A stretch of 64,000 nucleotides of DNA from Rhizobium sp. J15 (GCF_002531825.1 NZ_NWSX01000009.1:146369-210368), one strand, 5' to 3'; shown: positions 25,578-36,111, numbered from the stretch's first letter. Notes: a model not told the origin generated them from the letters alone. Numbers and translations: made by a program.

Positions 25578-26003
25578 ATGCGATCGACCAGCTATTACCC
25601 TGTCATCATGACCGGCGACGTTGAGGCCACTGCCGCCTTCTACTGCGCCCACTTCGGCTTCAAGGCGCTCTTTGAAAGCGACTGGTACGTTCACCTGCAA
25701 TCGGCCGAGACGGAGAATGTCGCGCTCGCCATCCTCGACGGCAGCCACGAGACCATTCCTGCCGCCGCCCGCGGCGAAGTCCGCGGCTTGCTGCTCAATT
25801 TCGAGGTCGAGGATGTCGATCGGATCTACGAGGCCTGCCGGAGCGCCGGCCTGCCGATTTTGAGAGAGATCCGCGATGAGGATTTCGGCCAGCGGCATTT
25901 CATCACCGCCGATCCGAACGGCGTGCTGATCGACATCATCAAGCCGATCCCGCCGAGCGCGGAATTCGCCGCGATGTACGAGGCCTCCGCCCTGCCCGGC
26001 TGA
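25578..26003 (+). CDS. VOC-family (glyoxalase/bleomycin-resistance fold) protein
   Basis: A 141-residue cytoplasmic protein with paired beta-alpha-beta-beta-beta modules: [20 protein letters not shown] at the start, then [22 protein letters not shown] and the closing [13 protein letters not shown]. Such proteins are glyoxalases, dioxygenases or drug-binding resistance proteins. The conserved metal ligands cannot be assigned with confidence. It has an AAGGAAGGAAG ribosome site and is controlled by the divergent TetR, which points to an inducible detoxification role. Confidence 0.85.
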   Translation: MRSTSYYPVIMTGDVEATAAFYCAHFGFKALFESDWYVHLQSAETENVALAILDGSHETIPAAARGEVRGLLLNFEVEDVDRIYEACRSAGLPILREIRDEDFGQRHFITADPNGVLIDIIKPIPPSAEFAAMYEASALPG

Positions 26004-26006
26004 GCC

Positions 26007-26720
26007 TCAGGCGCGCGAGCCGGCGTCGCGCGCCGAAATCAGCTTGTGCAGATGCACCATCATGCCGGCGGCGAAGAGCGGCGTCAGCAGATTGACGAAG
26101 GGGATCATCAGGAAGAGCGCAATCACCAGCCCGCCGAGAAAGACGGTGGGCGCATGCTTGGCGCGGAAGAGCCGCGCCTCCTGCGGCGAGCGGAAGCGCA
26201 TGGCGGCGAATTCGAAGAATTCCCGTCCGAGGAGGTAGCCGTTCACTAGAAAGAAGGCGACGAGATTGACGCCGGGAATGAACAGCAGCAGCAAGGCGAC
26301 GATATTGCCGGCGATCACCACGCCGAGGAACTTGATCGAGCTTGCCATCGCCGGTCCGAGCGGCATGGCGGTGCCCGGCACGTCCGTCGGATAGTCGCGC
26401 TTTTCGATGACATCGGCGACATCGTCGAGAAACAGGCCGGCGATCAAGGCCGTCACCGGCGAAAGCAGCAGCGCCAGCATGAGCGCAAGGCCGATACCCG
26501 CAAGGATCGCGAAGACCAGGGTGAACCACCCCGCCCATTCCGGCAGGTCGGGAAAGAAGCTCGTCAGCCAGGGAAAGACAAAGGCCATGAAGGCTCCGCG
26601 CAGCGCGAACCAGAGGCCGACCAGCACCAGGACCGTCAGCCCCAGCACTTTCCAGAATACCGAGCGTGTTTCGGGGGCGAATAGATTGGCGAGCGAAAGT
26701 CGTGCGGCGTCGAGGATCAT
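26007..26720 (-). CDS. EI24/CysZ-like (DUF540) membrane protein
   Basis: A 237-residue protein with five to six hydrophobic helices. It shows the EI24-family pattern: MILDAARLSLANLFAPETRS at the start, then WLTSFFPDLPEWAGW, and VNLVAFFLVNGYLLGREFFE. Bacterial members include CysZ, a sulfate uptake protein, but rhizobial members are only loosely related, so transport of sulfate is not assured. The ATG at 26720 matches the family N-terminus; a TTG at 26777 is less likely. It converges with the VOC gene, three bases apart. Confidence 0.8.
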   Translation of the reverse strand: MILDAARLSLANLFAPETRSVFWKVLGLTVLVLVGLWFALRGAFMAFVFPWLTSFFPDLPEWAGWFTLVFAILAGIGLALMLALLLSPVTALIAGLFLDDVADVIEKRDYPTDVPGTAMPLGPAMASSIKFLGVVIAGNIVALLLLFIPGVNLVAFFLVNGYLLGREFFEFAAMRFRSPQEARLFRAKHAPTVFLGGLVIALFLMIPFVNLLTPLFAAGMMVHLHKLISARDAGSRA

Positions 26721-26957
26721 TTCTTCAGGCGTCTCCAGTTGCGCAGAAGATGTAGGAAAAGCGAATGCCACCGGCAAGAGAGAATAAAATTGCAGGCTTT
26801 ACTAGAAAACTTGTCGCAAATTAAATGCTAATATAATATTGTGTAACAGCAGAATATGCATGGGCCTGAGAAGCAGCTTCCGAAATAGTTGCAAAGACAA
26901 GGGGTCGCAATAGCGCATCCGCGGAACGCCTCTGAGGAATGACGGGGGGAGGCTGAT

Positions 26958-27812
26958 GTGGAAGACTTTGTACAGAAGCTCAGGCAATACGCAAAAACCG
27001 GGACGCCCGCTGAGCGTCGTATCGCGAAATATTTCTCCGAACACCTGAATGACCTGCCATTCGAGACGGCCGCGTCCGTCGCCGACAGGCTTGATCTATC
27101 GCCGATGACCGTCGGGCGCTTCCTGCGCGCCCTCGGCTATCAGGGGCTGGACAGCGTCAAAGTAGAGATTCGCGAGACCGTCACGACGTCGCCGGCACAA
27201 TTGCAGAGCGCCATGACCGAGCTGCATCAGGACGCGGCGGAGGGCAAGCCGCTTGCCGTGCTGGTCGCCGAGCAGATCCAGGCGCTCCATCACATCTATC
27301 ATCTGACGGCGCAGCCGAACTGGGCCGAAGCCGTCAGCCTGATCAGCACGGCCCGCGAAGTGTCGATCGCCACGCATGCGCGGCTCGCAAGCCTCGCCAA
27401 TCATTTCTGCCAGCGCCTGACGCAGGCCCGCGACGGCGTGCGCACGCTCGACGGCGCCGAAAACCGTTTTGCCGAACTCTTTGCCCGGCTGGCGGTCGAC
27501 GATGCGCTGCTCGTCATCATCGACTGTCGCCGCTTCGCCAAGGCGCGGCTGCTTGCCAGGACCGCGCGGCGCTACGGCTATAAGGTCGTGCTGATTTCGC
27601 CGCAGCAGGCGGATTGGATGGCGGACCAGTCGAACGTCATGCTGCCCCTGCCGGCCGCCCGCGCTCCCGATCTCGACAATATTCCGCCGCTGATCGCGCT
27701 GCTCGATTGCCTGTCGGAGGCCGTCATTCTCGAGGTCGGAGAGGAGGCAGCGCTTCGCCGTCGCCGCATGCTGGAATTCGCGACAGTCCTCGGCGAGACC
27801 GTCAACCACTAA
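26958..27812 (+). CDS. RpiR/MurR-family regulator with SIS domain
   Basis: A 284-residue regulator. The RpiR helix-turn-helix covers residues 1-75 (AKYFSEHLNDLPFETAASVA then DRLDLSPMTVGRFLRALGYQ). An SIS phosphosugar-binding domain fills about 110-260 (SIATHARLASLANHFCQRLT). It starts with GTG at 26958 behind GGGGAGGC. The 237-base region before it is unusually AT-rich for this window and likely holds the promoter. It converges with the polyol kinase gene; whether it controls that operon is unknown. Confidence 0.86.
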   Translation: MEDFVQKLRQYAKTGTPAERRIAKYFSEHLNDLPFETAASVADRLDLSPMTVGRFLRALGYQGLDSVKVEIRETVTTSPAQLQSAMTELHQDAAEGKPLAVLVAEQIQALHHIYHLTAQPNWAEAVSLISTAREVSIATHARLASLANHFCQRLTQARDGVRTLDGAENRFAELFARLAVDDALLVIIDCRRFAKARLLARTARRYGYKVVLISPQQADWMADQSNVMLPLPAARAPDLDNIPPLIALLDCLSEAVILEVGEEAALRRRRMLEFATVLGETVNH

Positions 27813-27846
27813 GCAAAAGTGTGAAAGCGGTTTGCATGACGCTCTG
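27811..27846. repeat. Degenerate hairpin repeat
   Basis: GCAAA at 27813-27817 pairs with TTTGC at 27831-27835 around AGTGTGAAAGCGG, the same core as the hairpins at 4843-4931. It fills the 39-base gap between two convergent stops (RpiR and the FGGY kinase) and could act as a weak shared terminator. Confidence 0.5.
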
Positions 27847-27851
27847 ACTAC

Positions 27852-29435
27852 TTACTGCATCGCTTCCAGTTCGGCGCGATGCCGGTACATGGCGAGAAGG
27901 CGGCGGTAATCGCGGTCGTAGAGCGCCTGCTTTGACTTGTCGGGAAGCCTCTCCTCGCCGCCCGGATACATCGCCTCGCCGGCCGCCGCCAAATCCCTGT
28001 GCAGGCCGCAGGCGACGGATGCCGCGATCGCCGTGCCGAGCAGCACCGCCTCATTCATCTTCGGCACCACGACCTTGCAGCCGGTGGCGTCGGAGTAGAG
28101 CTCCATCAGGACAGGGTTCTTCACATGCCCGCCGGCGATATGCAGCGTATCGGGCACGTAGCCGTATTCCTTCATCTTCTCCAGGATGTGGCGAATGCCG
28201 AGCGCGATCGCCACGGCGGTCCGCCAATAGAGCGCACAGAGCCCGTCGAAGGAGACATCGAGCGTCAGGCCGCTGACGACGCCGACAGCATGCGGATCGG
28301 CAAACGGCGATCGGTTGCCATGAAAATCCGGCAGCACGAAAATGCGCTCTCCGAAGGCATCGCCTTCCTCGGCCCGCAATTCGGCAATCCGCGTCACGAT
28401 CTTCTGATGCAGCGCCGAGGTCGGCTCCCCGCCGGCCGCATGCATGCGCACGATGTGGTCGAGCAGCGCCCCGGTCGCCGATTGCCCGGCCTCCACCAGC
28501 CAGCATTGCGGGAAGACCGCCTCGTAATAAGGCCCCCACATGCCGTGGCTCGGTTTGCGCTCCAGCGAGAAGGCGACGATGCAGCTCGACGTGCCGGCAA
28601 TCAGCGCCAGCTGGTGCTCGCGTTTGACCGGATCGGCGGCATAGCCGCCGAGCGCGCCGAGTGCGCCGGCATAGGCATCGATCATCCCGGCCGAGACATG
28701 GCAATCGATGGTGAGCCCAAGGGCCTCGGCCGCATCAGCTGTCAGCCGGCCGACACTGTCTCCGACGGGCGCGGTCTCATCCGGCAGATTGCCGCGCGCC
28801 TGAAGATCGTCGAGACCGATCCGCTCCAGGAAATCGCGCTGCCAGCCTTTCTCGAGATGGGCGAGATAGTTCCATTTCGCCGTCAGCGTGCAGCGCGAAC
28901 GGGCAAGCGATCCGGTCGATTTCCAGGTCATGAAATCGGCAAGGTCGAAGAAATAGCCGGCCTTCTCCCATGTGGCGGGCAGCTTCTTCTTCAGCCACAT
29001 CAGCTTCGGCATTTCCATTTCCGGCGACATCACGTGGCCGGAATGTTCGAGCACGCGGTGCTCCGTCGCCGTGCAGAAATCGGCTTCCTTCAGCGCCCGG
29101 TGATCGAGCCAGACGATCGTGTCGAAACGCTTCTCGCCACCTGTCGAAACACTGATCTGGCGGCCCTCGACATCCCGCACGACGAGCGAGCAGGTCGCGT
29201 CGAAACCGATCGCTCCGACCGAAGCAGCCGCAATTCCCGATTGCTCCATCGCGCGGCGCACCGCCGTGCAGACGGCCGACCAGATATCCTCGGAATCGTG
29301 CTCGGCATGGTTTTCACGGGGCCGGTTCATGATGATCACCTGCTCTGCCTTGGCAAGCAGCCGGCCGCGTGCATTAAAGACGCCGGCGCGCGCACTGCCG
29401 GTGCCGATATCCACCGCAACCACATGATCACGCAT
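27852..29435 (-). CDS. FGGY-family carbohydrate kinase (D-ribulokinase-like)
   Basis: A 527-residue sugar kinase, last gene of the polyol operon. The N-terminal ATPase lobe begins VAVDIGTGSARAGVFNARG, and the catalytic Asp region contains VSAGMIDAYAGALGALGG. The FGGY signature region reads LHIAGGHVKNPVLMELYSDA. The long form, with GFDATCSLVV and the tail EAVLLGTAIAASVACG, resembles the pentulose kinase group (ribulokinase or YDR109C-like) more than xylulokinase. It would phosphorylate the ketose made by the polyol dehydrogenase. The ATG at 29435 overlaps the HAD stop codon (TGATG), so the two are translationally coupled. Confidence 0.85.
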   Translation of the reverse strand: MRDHVVAVDIGTGSARAGVFNARGRLLAKAEQVIIMNRPRENHAEHDSEDIWSAVCTAVRRAMEQSGIAAASVGAIGFDATCSLVVRDVEGRQISVSTGGEKRFDTIVWLDHRALKEADFCTATEHRVLEHSGHVMSPEMEMPKLMWLKKKLPATWEKAGYFFDLADFMTWKSTGSLARSRCTLTAKWNYLAHLEKGWQRDFLERIGLDDLQARGNLPDETAPVGDSVGRLTADAAEALGLTIDCHVSAGMIDAYAGALGALGGYAADPVKREHQLALIAGTSSCIVAFSLERKPSHGMWGPYYEAVFPQCWLVEAGQSATGALLDHIVRMHAAGGEPTSALHQKIVTRIAELRAEEGDAFGERIFVLPDFHGNRSPFADPHAVGVVSGLTLDVSFDGLCALYWRTAVAIALGIRHILEKMKEYGYVPDTLHIAGGHVKNPVLMELYSDATGCKVVVPKMNEAVLLGTAIAASVACGLHRDLAAAGEAMYPGGEERLPDKSKQALYDRDYRRLLAMYRHRAELEAMQ

Positions 29436-30124
29436 CAAGACTTGGTCCCGTCCAGCTTATGGTTGCGGACAAGGTGTATCAAATCCGGCATGGCGTCAAA
29501 CACCGCTTCCGGCGAAAGCCGGTCGAGTTCGGCGCGGTATCCGGCAAAATTGGCATGCGATCCGCCGGTGAAGGCAAAGACCGTCATGCCCGCCGCCTTG
29601 GCCGCCGCGATACCGGCCGGGCTGTCCTCGATAACGAGGCAGGATGCGGGTTCCACACGCATTTGCCTGGCCGCATGCAGGAAGAGATCGGGCGCCGGTT
29701 TGCCGCGCTTGACCATCGTCGCACTGAAGATATCGGGCAGCCTGTCGAGAAGTCCGGTGACGGAGAGCGACAGCCGGATCCGCTCCATCTGGCTGGAGGA
29801 GGCGACGCAGCAGGGAATGCCGAGCCCGTCGATCGTTGCCGCAATGCCCTCGATCGGCTTCAGTTCGGTGCGGAAACGCGAATAGAGATCGGTGCGGATA
29901 CGCTCGAGGAATTCCTCGCTGGCATGGACGTTGAACTCGGTTTCCAGCGTATCGATGAGGGTCGAGAGGCTGCGGCCGAGAAAGCGCTCATAGGCCTGAT
30001 CCTCGGTGATCGAGACGCCGAGATCGTTCATCGCGCCGACGAGAACGCTGATCGAGATCGGTTCGCTGTCGACGAGCACGCCGTCGCAATCGAAGATCAC
30101 CAGCCGTGGTTCAGCATCAGCCAT
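29435..30124 (-). CDS. HAD-superfamily phosphatase (beta-phosphoglucomutase-like)
   Basis: A 229-residue HAD hydrolase. Motif I is FDCDGVLVDSE near residue 10, motif II the Ser in CVASSSQ, motif III the Lys of KRGKPAPDLF, and motif IV is VIEDSPAGIAAA. The cap is the small helical type placed between motifs I and II. Members dephosphorylate sugar phosphates. Between a polyol dehydrogenase and a sugar kinase it may clear misphosphorylated sugars or act on a polyol phosphate; the sequence cannot say which. The gap to mtlK is 90 bases. Confidence 0.85.
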   Translation of the reverse strand: MADAEPRLVIFDCDGVLVDSEPISISVLVGAMNDLGVSITEDQAYERFLGRSLSTLIDTLETEFNVHASEEFLERIRTDLYSRFRTELKPIEGIAATIDGLGIPCCVASSSQMERIRLSLSVTGLLDRLPDIFSATMVKRGKPAPDLFLHAARQMRVEPASCLVIEDSPAGIAAAKAAGMTVFAFTGGSHANFAGYRAELDRLSPEAVFDAMPDLIHLVRNHKLDGTKS

Positions 30125-30214
30125 GAAAGACCCAACCTGAGTTCAATTCGGACGCGACCCGCTGTACCCCGCAAGGCCGATGAACGGCGGCAGCGGATGC
30201 CGCCATGCCGATTC

Positions 30215-31696
30215 CTACACTGCCAGTTTGCCGTCGAGATAGAGCTGCAAGGTCTCCCGCGTGCCCTTTACCCACAGGGTTTTGAGCGCATGGGCGAAAC
30301 GTTTGCGGAAAAGTTCGGATTTCGCCACTTCGCCGAAAATGTCGTCGAAGGCGAGGAAGGCTGACGGATCGTCCTTGGCTTTCAGCGCCGCCGCATGCAG
30401 CCGATCGGCGCTGGCGTCGTTGAAGACGATATCCTTGCCGCTGTCGGTCTCGCCGGCGAAGTAGCGGCACCACAGCGCCGAAACCAGCGCGAGGCCGACG
30501 ATATCCCTGCCCTGGCGGAGATTGTCGAGCGTCGAAGGCAGGATGAATTTCGGCTGGCGGTTCGAGCCGTCCTGCGCCAGCCGCGGAATGGTATCGGCAA
30601 TCTTCGGATTGAGCAGGCGATGTTCGATCAGTGCGAAATAATCCGTCAGCGAGGTGTTCGGCACCGGCGGCACGATCGGAATGATCTCGTCCTTCTCGAG
30701 CTTCGCCAGGAAGGCGCGGATCAGCGGGTCCTCCATGGAATCATGCACGAAATGAATGTCCATCAGTGCCGCCGGATAGGCGATCGCCGCATGCCCGCCG
30801 TTGAGAATCCGGATCTTCATATGCTCGTAAGGCGTGACGTCGGGAACGAAGGTGACGCCGACTTTTTCCAGCGCCGGCCGGCCGGCCGTGAACTTGTCTT
30901 CGAGCACCCACTGCTTGAATTCTTCGCAATAGACCGGCCAGTTGTCTTCGATGCCGAAATTATCCCGGAGGAAATCGATCTCCCGCTGGCCGGTCGCCGG
31001 CGTGATGCGGTCGACCATCGCATTCGGGAAGGCGACATTGGCGCGGATCCAATCGGCAAGAGCTGGGTCGGAAAGCGCCGCCGTGCCGATCACGGCATTG
31101 GCGGTGACGATGCCGTTATGCGGAATGTTGTCGCAGGACATGACGGTGAAGGGCACGAGGCCCTTATCCTTGCGCGCCTTCAGGCCAGCGACGATCAGGC
31201 CGAAGACCGTTTTCGGCGCATCGGGATTTTTCCCGTCGGTGGCAATCGCCGGATGCGCCGGATTGAATGTGCCCGAAGCATCGATGAAATAACCGCCCTC
31301 GGTGATCGTCAGCGAGACGATGCGGATCTCCGGATCGGCAAGCCTGGCGATGATCGCGGCGGCATCGCCGACCGGCAGGATGTCGATCATCGGCGCGGTC
31401 ACGCGCGCCGCCGTCTTGTTGTTGTCCTGCTCCACCACCGTCGTCAGGAAATCCTGCGCCGCAAGCTTTTCGCGCATGGCGGCATCCGAGGGCAGCACGC
31501 CGGCGCCGACGATCGCCCAGTCATGATCGGCGCCCTGGTTGAAGAGATCGTCGAGATAGATCGCCTGGTGGGCGCGGTGGAAATTGCCGACCCCGAAGTG
31601 CACGATGCCGGCTTTCAGCGAGGCCCTGTCATAGGAGGGGACGGCGGCAGTGCGCGCCGCGTCCGAAAGCGTTGCCAGCGATAGTTTGCACGTCAT
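30215..31696 (-). CDS. mtlK: Mannitol/polyol 2-dehydrogenase (long-chain polyol dehydrogenase)
   Basis: A 493-residue NAD-dependent polyol dehydrogenase oxidising mannitol, D-arabinitol or similar to the 2-ketose. The N-terminal nucleotide-binding segment contains IVHFGVGNFHRAHQAIYLDDL. The catalytic region shows FPNAMVDRITPAT and the Lys-bearing active-site stretch VTPYEHMKIRILNGGHAAIAY. The length is right for the family. It is encoded between the transporter ATPase and the HAD gene, so it is part of the uptake-and-oxidation operon. Confidence 0.92.
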   Translation of the reverse strand: MTCKLSLATLSDAARTAAVPSYDRASLKAGIVHFGVGNFHRAHQAIYLDDLFNQGADHDWAIVGAGVLPSDAAMREKLAAQDFLTTVVEQDNNKTAARVTAPMIDILPVGDAAAIIARLADPEIRIVSLTITEGGYFIDASGTFNPAHPAIATDGKNPDAPKTVFGLIVAGLKARKDKGLVPFTVMSCDNIPHNGIVTANAVIGTAALSDPALADWIRANVAFPNAMVDRITPATGQREIDFLRDNFGIEDNWPVYCEEFKQWVLEDKFTAGRPALEKVGVTFVPDVTPYEHMKIRILNGGHAAIAYPAALMDIHFVHDSMEDPLIRAFLAKLEKDEIIPIVPPVPNTSLTDYFALIEHRLLNPKIADTIPRLAQDGSNRQPKFILPSTLDNLRQGRDIVGLALVSALWCRYFAGETDSGKDIVFNDASADRLHAAALKAKDDPSAFLAFDDIFGEVAKSELFRKRFAHALKTLWVKGTRETLQLYLDGKLAV

Positions 31697-31779
31697 GTTT
31701 CAGTCCTCTTGAAGGTCTTGCCGAGACGGCCGGGCGCCATCGCCCGGCTCGCATGCCTGCCCCCAGCCGGCTGCCCACC

Positions 31780-32778
<999 letters not shown>

Positions 32779-32794
32779 GTTTCTCTCCCTTTTC

Positions 32795-33625
32795 TTATTT
32801 CACTGCGCCGAAGGTCAGGCCGCGGACGAGTTGTTTCTGGCTGAACCAGCCGAGGATCAGGATCGGCGCGATCGCCATGGTCGATGCGGCCGAGAGCTTG
32901 GCGTAGAACAGGCCTTCCGGGCTGGAATAGGAGGCGATGAAGGCCGTCAGCGGCGCCGCCTTCGAGGCGGTGAGGTTGAGCGTCCAGAAGGCCTCGTTCC
33001 AGGCGAGGATGATGTTCAGGAGCAGGGTCGAGGCGATGCCGGGCACCGCCATCGGCGTCAGCACGTAGACGATCTCCTTCATCAGCGACGCCCCGTCCAT
33101 GCGGGCCGCCTCGAGGATCTCGCCGGGGATTTCCTTGAAGTAGGTGTAGAGCATCCAGACGATGATCGGCAGGTTGATCAGGGTGAGCACGATCACCAGA
33201 CCGGTGCGCGTGTCGAGCAGGCCGGAATTGCGGAACATCAGATAGATCGGGATCAGCGCGCCCACAGGCGGCATCATCTTGGTCGAGAGCATCCACATCA
33301 GCACGTCCTTGGTCCGCTTGGTGGGCGCGAATGCCATCGCCCAGGCGGCCGGGATCGCGATGATCAGGCCGATCAGCGTCGAGCCGAAGGAGATCACCAC
33401 CGAATTCATGAAGTGACCGAGATAGTTCGACCGGCTCTGCACCTCCGCATAATTCTCCGTCGTCCAGTGGAAGAACAGGAACTGCGGCGGCGAGGCGATG
33501 GCGTCGGCCTCCGACTTGAAGCTGGTCAGGAACGTCCACAGGATCGGGAAGAAGATCAGGATGCCGAGCGTCCAGGCAATCGCGGTGACGATGACCTTGC
33601 GCTGGGTTGTGACTTTTCGAGCCAT
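32795..33625 (-). CDS. smoG: Polyol ABC transporter permease
   Basis: A 276-residue MalG-type permease with six hydrophobic helices and the coupling loop [23 protein letters not shown]. The frame stays open upstream to 33796 inside smoF, but the ATG at 33625 gives [20 protein letters not shown], the usual N-terminus, and starts one base after the smoF stop. Confidence 0.92.
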   Translation of the reverse strand: MARKVTTQRKVIVTAIAWTLGILIFFPILWTFLTSFKSEADAIASPPQFLFFHWTTENYAEVQSRSNYLGHFMNSVVISFGSTLIGLIIAIPAAWAMAFAPTKRTKDVLMWMLSTKMMPPVGALIPIYLMFRNSGLLDTRTGLVIVLTLINLPIIVWMLYTYFKEIPGEILEAARMDGASLMKEIVYVLTPMAVPGIASTLLLNIILAWNEAFWTLNLTASKAAPLTAFIASYSSPEGLFYAKLSAASTMAIAPILILGWFSQKQLVRGLTFGAVK

Positions 33626-33626
33626 C

Positions 33627-34499
33627 TCAAGCCTCCAGATTCTTGCCGACGAGGCGGACGAGGAAGATCGCAACGATATTGGCAAGCACGACTGCGACGA
33701 TGCCGCCCGCCGAAGCGCCGCCGATATCGAACTGCAGGAGCGCCTGCGCATAGACGAGATAGGTGAGATTGGTGCTGTCTGTGCCCGGCCCGCCATTGGT
33801 GGTGACGAGGATTTCGGCGAAGACCGAAAGCAGGAAGATCGTCTGGATCAGGATCACCACGGTGATGGCGCGGGCCATGTGCGGCAGGATGATGTAGATG
33901 AATTTCGAGATCGCCCCGGCGCCGTCCATTTCGGCCGCCTCCTTCTGCTCTTCGTCGAGCGACTGCAATGCGGTCAGCAGGATGAGGGTGGCAAAGGGCA
34001 GCCATTGCCAGGCGACGATGAGAATGACGGAAAACAGCGGCGCATTCGCCAGCCAGTCGATCGGCTGCAGGCCGAGCGCCTTCGCAAGATGGGCGAAGAG
34101 GCCGTTGACCGGGTTCATGAACATGTTCTTCCAGACGAGTGCCGCCACAGTCGGCATGACGAAGAACGGCGCAATGACGAGGATGCGCACGATCCCCTGC
34201 CCGTACATCGGCTGATCGAGCAGCAGCGCGAAGGCGATGCCGCCGATGACGGTGATGACGAGCACGCCGGCGACAAGCAGCAGCGTATTGACCAGCGCCG
34301 CGAAGAAGGCCGGATCGGACAGGAAATATTCGTAGTTCAGAAAGCCGACGAAGCTTTCCATGCCGGGATTGAGCAGATTGTAATTCAGCAGCGAGAAATA
34401 GATCGTCATCGCGAGTGGGACGATCATCCACGCGAAGAGGAAAAGCACGGAGGGTGCAATCATCAGGCGTGCTGCGGAGCGAGTGTGTAACGTTGCCAT
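33627..34499 (-). CDS. smoF: Polyol ABC transporter permease
   Basis: A 290-residue MalF-type permease with six to seven helices; the EAA-type loop is EEQKEAAEMDGAGAISKFIYIILPHM. The start is the ATG at 34499, with a GTG nine bases upstream as an alternative. The 139-base gap to smoE may hold a processing or attenuation site that raises binding-protein levels, but I see no strong hairpin there. Confidence 0.92.
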   Translation of the reverse strand: MATLHTRSAARLMIAPSVLFLFAWMIVPLAMTIYFSLLNYNLLNPGMESFVGFLNYEYFLSDPAFFAALVNTLLLVAGVLVITVIGGIAFALLLDQPMYGQGIVRILVIAPFFVMPTVAALVWKNMFMNPVNGLFAHLAKALGLQPIDWLANAPLFSVILIVAWQWLPFATLILLTALQSLDEEQKEAAEMDGAGAISKFIYIILPHMARAITVVILIQTIFLLSVFAEILVTTNGGPGTDSTNLTYLVYAQALLQFDIGGASAGGIVAVVLANIVAIFLVRLVGKNLEA

Positions 34500-34638
34500 G
34501 GCAATCACCGATCTGATCTGACGCGGGGGCCGGTCGCAGGATAATTTTCTCTGAAAAAGGCGGCCGCCGATGCAATTCGGGCAATCGGCGGCCCAGAGGG
34601 GCGGATTGTCAAGTATCCGCCTCTTGGCTCAGGAGGTG

Positions 34639-35949
34639 TTATTTGATGTAGCCGGCCTTGGTCATTTCGCGGGTTGCCAGCTGCTGTGCGCTCTGCAGTG
34701 CCTGGTCGACCGTAATCTGGCCGGCAAGGGCTGCCGAGAACTGCTGGCCCACCGCCGTGCCGATACCCTGGAATTCCGGGATCGCCACGAACTGGACGCC
34801 GACATAGGGGACCGGCTTGACGGTCGGCTTGGTCGGATCGGCCGAGTTGATCGAGTCGAGCGTCATCTTGGCGAAGGGAGCGGCCTTCTGGTACTCCGCA
34901 TTCTCATAGAGCGAGGTGCGGGTGCCGGGAGGTGCGTTCAGCCAGCCTTCCTTCTCGGCGACGAGGTTGGTGTAGTCCTTGCTCGTTGCCCAGGCGACGA
35001 ACTTCTCGGCGGCTTCGACCTTCTGCGAGCCTGCCGGGATGGCGAGGTTCCAGGCCCACAGCCAGTTGCCGCGCTTGCCGAGGCCCTTGTCCGGGGCGAG
35101 CGCGAAGCCGACCTTGTCGGCGACGGTGGATTCCTTCGGGTTGCTGACGAAGGAAGCCGCGACGGTTGCGTCGATCCACATGCCGCATTTGCCGGTCTGG
35201 AAGAGCGCCAGGTTTTCGTTGAAGCCGTTGGAGGAAGCGCCCGGAGGGCCGGCATCCTTCATCAGGTTGACGTAGAAGTTCAGCGTGTCCTTCCACTCGG
35301 GCTGATCGAACTGCGGCTTCCACTGCTCGTCGAACCAGCGCGCGCCGAAGGAGTTCGACATGGCCGTCAGGAAGGCCATGTTCTCGCCCCAGCCGGCCTT
35401 GCCGCGCAGGCAGATGCCGTAGATTTCCTTGTCCTTGTTGGTGATCTTGCGGGCAGCCTCCGCAACGAAGTCCCAGGTCGGGGCGTCGGGCATCTTCAGC
35501 CCGGCGGCATCGAACAGGTCCTTGCGGTACATGACCATCGAGCTTTCGCCGTAGAACGGAGCCGCATAGAGCTTGCCGTCCGTGGTCAGGCCGCTGCGGA
35601 TCGCCGGCAGCAGGTCGTCGGCATCATAATTGGCGCCGAGATTGTCGAGCGGCAGCAGCCAGCCCTGCTTCGACCAGATCGGAACTTCATAGGTGCCGAT
35701 CGTCAGAACGTCGTACTGGCCGCCCTTGGTCGCGATGTCGGTCGTGACCTTCTGGCGCAGCACGTTTTCTTCGAGGGTGACCCATTCGAGGTCGATGCCG
35801 GGATTCTTCGCCTTGAAGTCATCCGTCAGCTTCTGCATCCGGATCATGTCGCCGTTGTTGACGGTCGCGATTGTCAGCGTCTCGGCCGAAGCCATGCCGG
35901 CAAACGCCAGTGCTGAGCAGGCGCCCAGCAGAAAAGTTCTCAATGTCAT
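34639..35949 (-). CDS. smoE: Polyol ABC transporter periplasmic binding protein
   Basis: A 436-residue extracytoplasmic binding protein. The signal peptide runs to about residue 22 (FLLGACSALAFAGMASAETL). The mature protein has the group 1 solute-binding fold, with YDVLTIGTYEVPIWSKQGWL and FYGESSMVMYRKDLFD, which I recognise from sorbitol/mannitol-binding SmoE/MtlE proteins. It is the first structural gene of the operon, behind a 146-base regulatory gap from the SorC gene and with a GGGAGGAAGA ribosome site. Confidence 0.92.
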   Translation of the reverse strand: MTLRTFLLGACSALAFAGMASAETLTIATVNNGDMIRMQKLTDDFKAKNPGIDLEWVTLEENVLRQKVTTDIATKGGQYDVLTIGTYEVPIWSKQGWLLPLDNLGANYDADDLLPAIRSGLTTDGKLYAAPFYGESSMVMYRKDLFDAAGLKMPDAPTWDFVAEAARKITNKDKEIYGICLRGKAGWGENMAFLTAMSNSFGARWFDEQWKPQFDQPEWKDTLNFYVNLMKDAGPPGASSNGFNENLALFQTGKCGMWIDATVAASFVSNPKESTVADKVGFALAPDKGLGKRGNWLWAWNLAIPAGSQKVEAAEKFVAWATSKDYTNLVAEKEGWLNAPPGTRTSLYENAEYQKAAPFAKMTLDSINSADPTKPTVKPVPYVGVQFVAIPEFQGIGTAVGQQFSAALAGQITVDQALQSAQQLATREMTKAGYIK

Positions 35950-35985
35950 ATCTTCCTCCCAGAAGACGAGATGTGAGCATTCGCT

Positions 35986-35999
35986 TTGCTCATGAGCAA
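35986..35999. promoter_or_regulatory. Probable SorC operator 1 (TTGCTCA-TGAGCAA)
   Basis: A perfect 14-bp palindrome lies 37 bases upstream of the smoE start. The same half-sites recur at 36091-36111. Extra TGAGC/CTCA copies flank it. It is placed to control smoE transcription, probably by the adjacent SorC regulator. Confidence 0.65.
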
Positions 36000-36090
36000 T
36001 TACTCACCAGACGGCAAAAAAAGTCAATCGGCATTCGTTGCTGCGATGCCGAAGAAAACACCTATCTCATTGATCTGAAATGGAAAATTT

Positions 36091-36111
36091 TTTGCTCAGT
36101 TCCTGAGCAAA
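36091..36111. promoter_or_regulatory. Probable SorC operator 2 (TTTGCTCAG-TTC-CTGAGCAAA)
   Basis: Perfect 9-bp arms surround a 3-base centre and overlap the 3' end and stop codon of the SorC gene. It has the same TTGCTCA/TGAGCAA halves as operator 1, about 108 bases away, which suits looping. It is not followed by a T-run on the minus strand, so a terminator role is less likely. Confidence 0.6.

Noticed and set aside
36091..36111. Palindrome at the SorC stop read as an intrinsic terminator
   Set aside because: On the minus strand the stem is followed by A residues before T residues, and it shares half-sites with the palindrome upstream of smoE, so an operator fits better.
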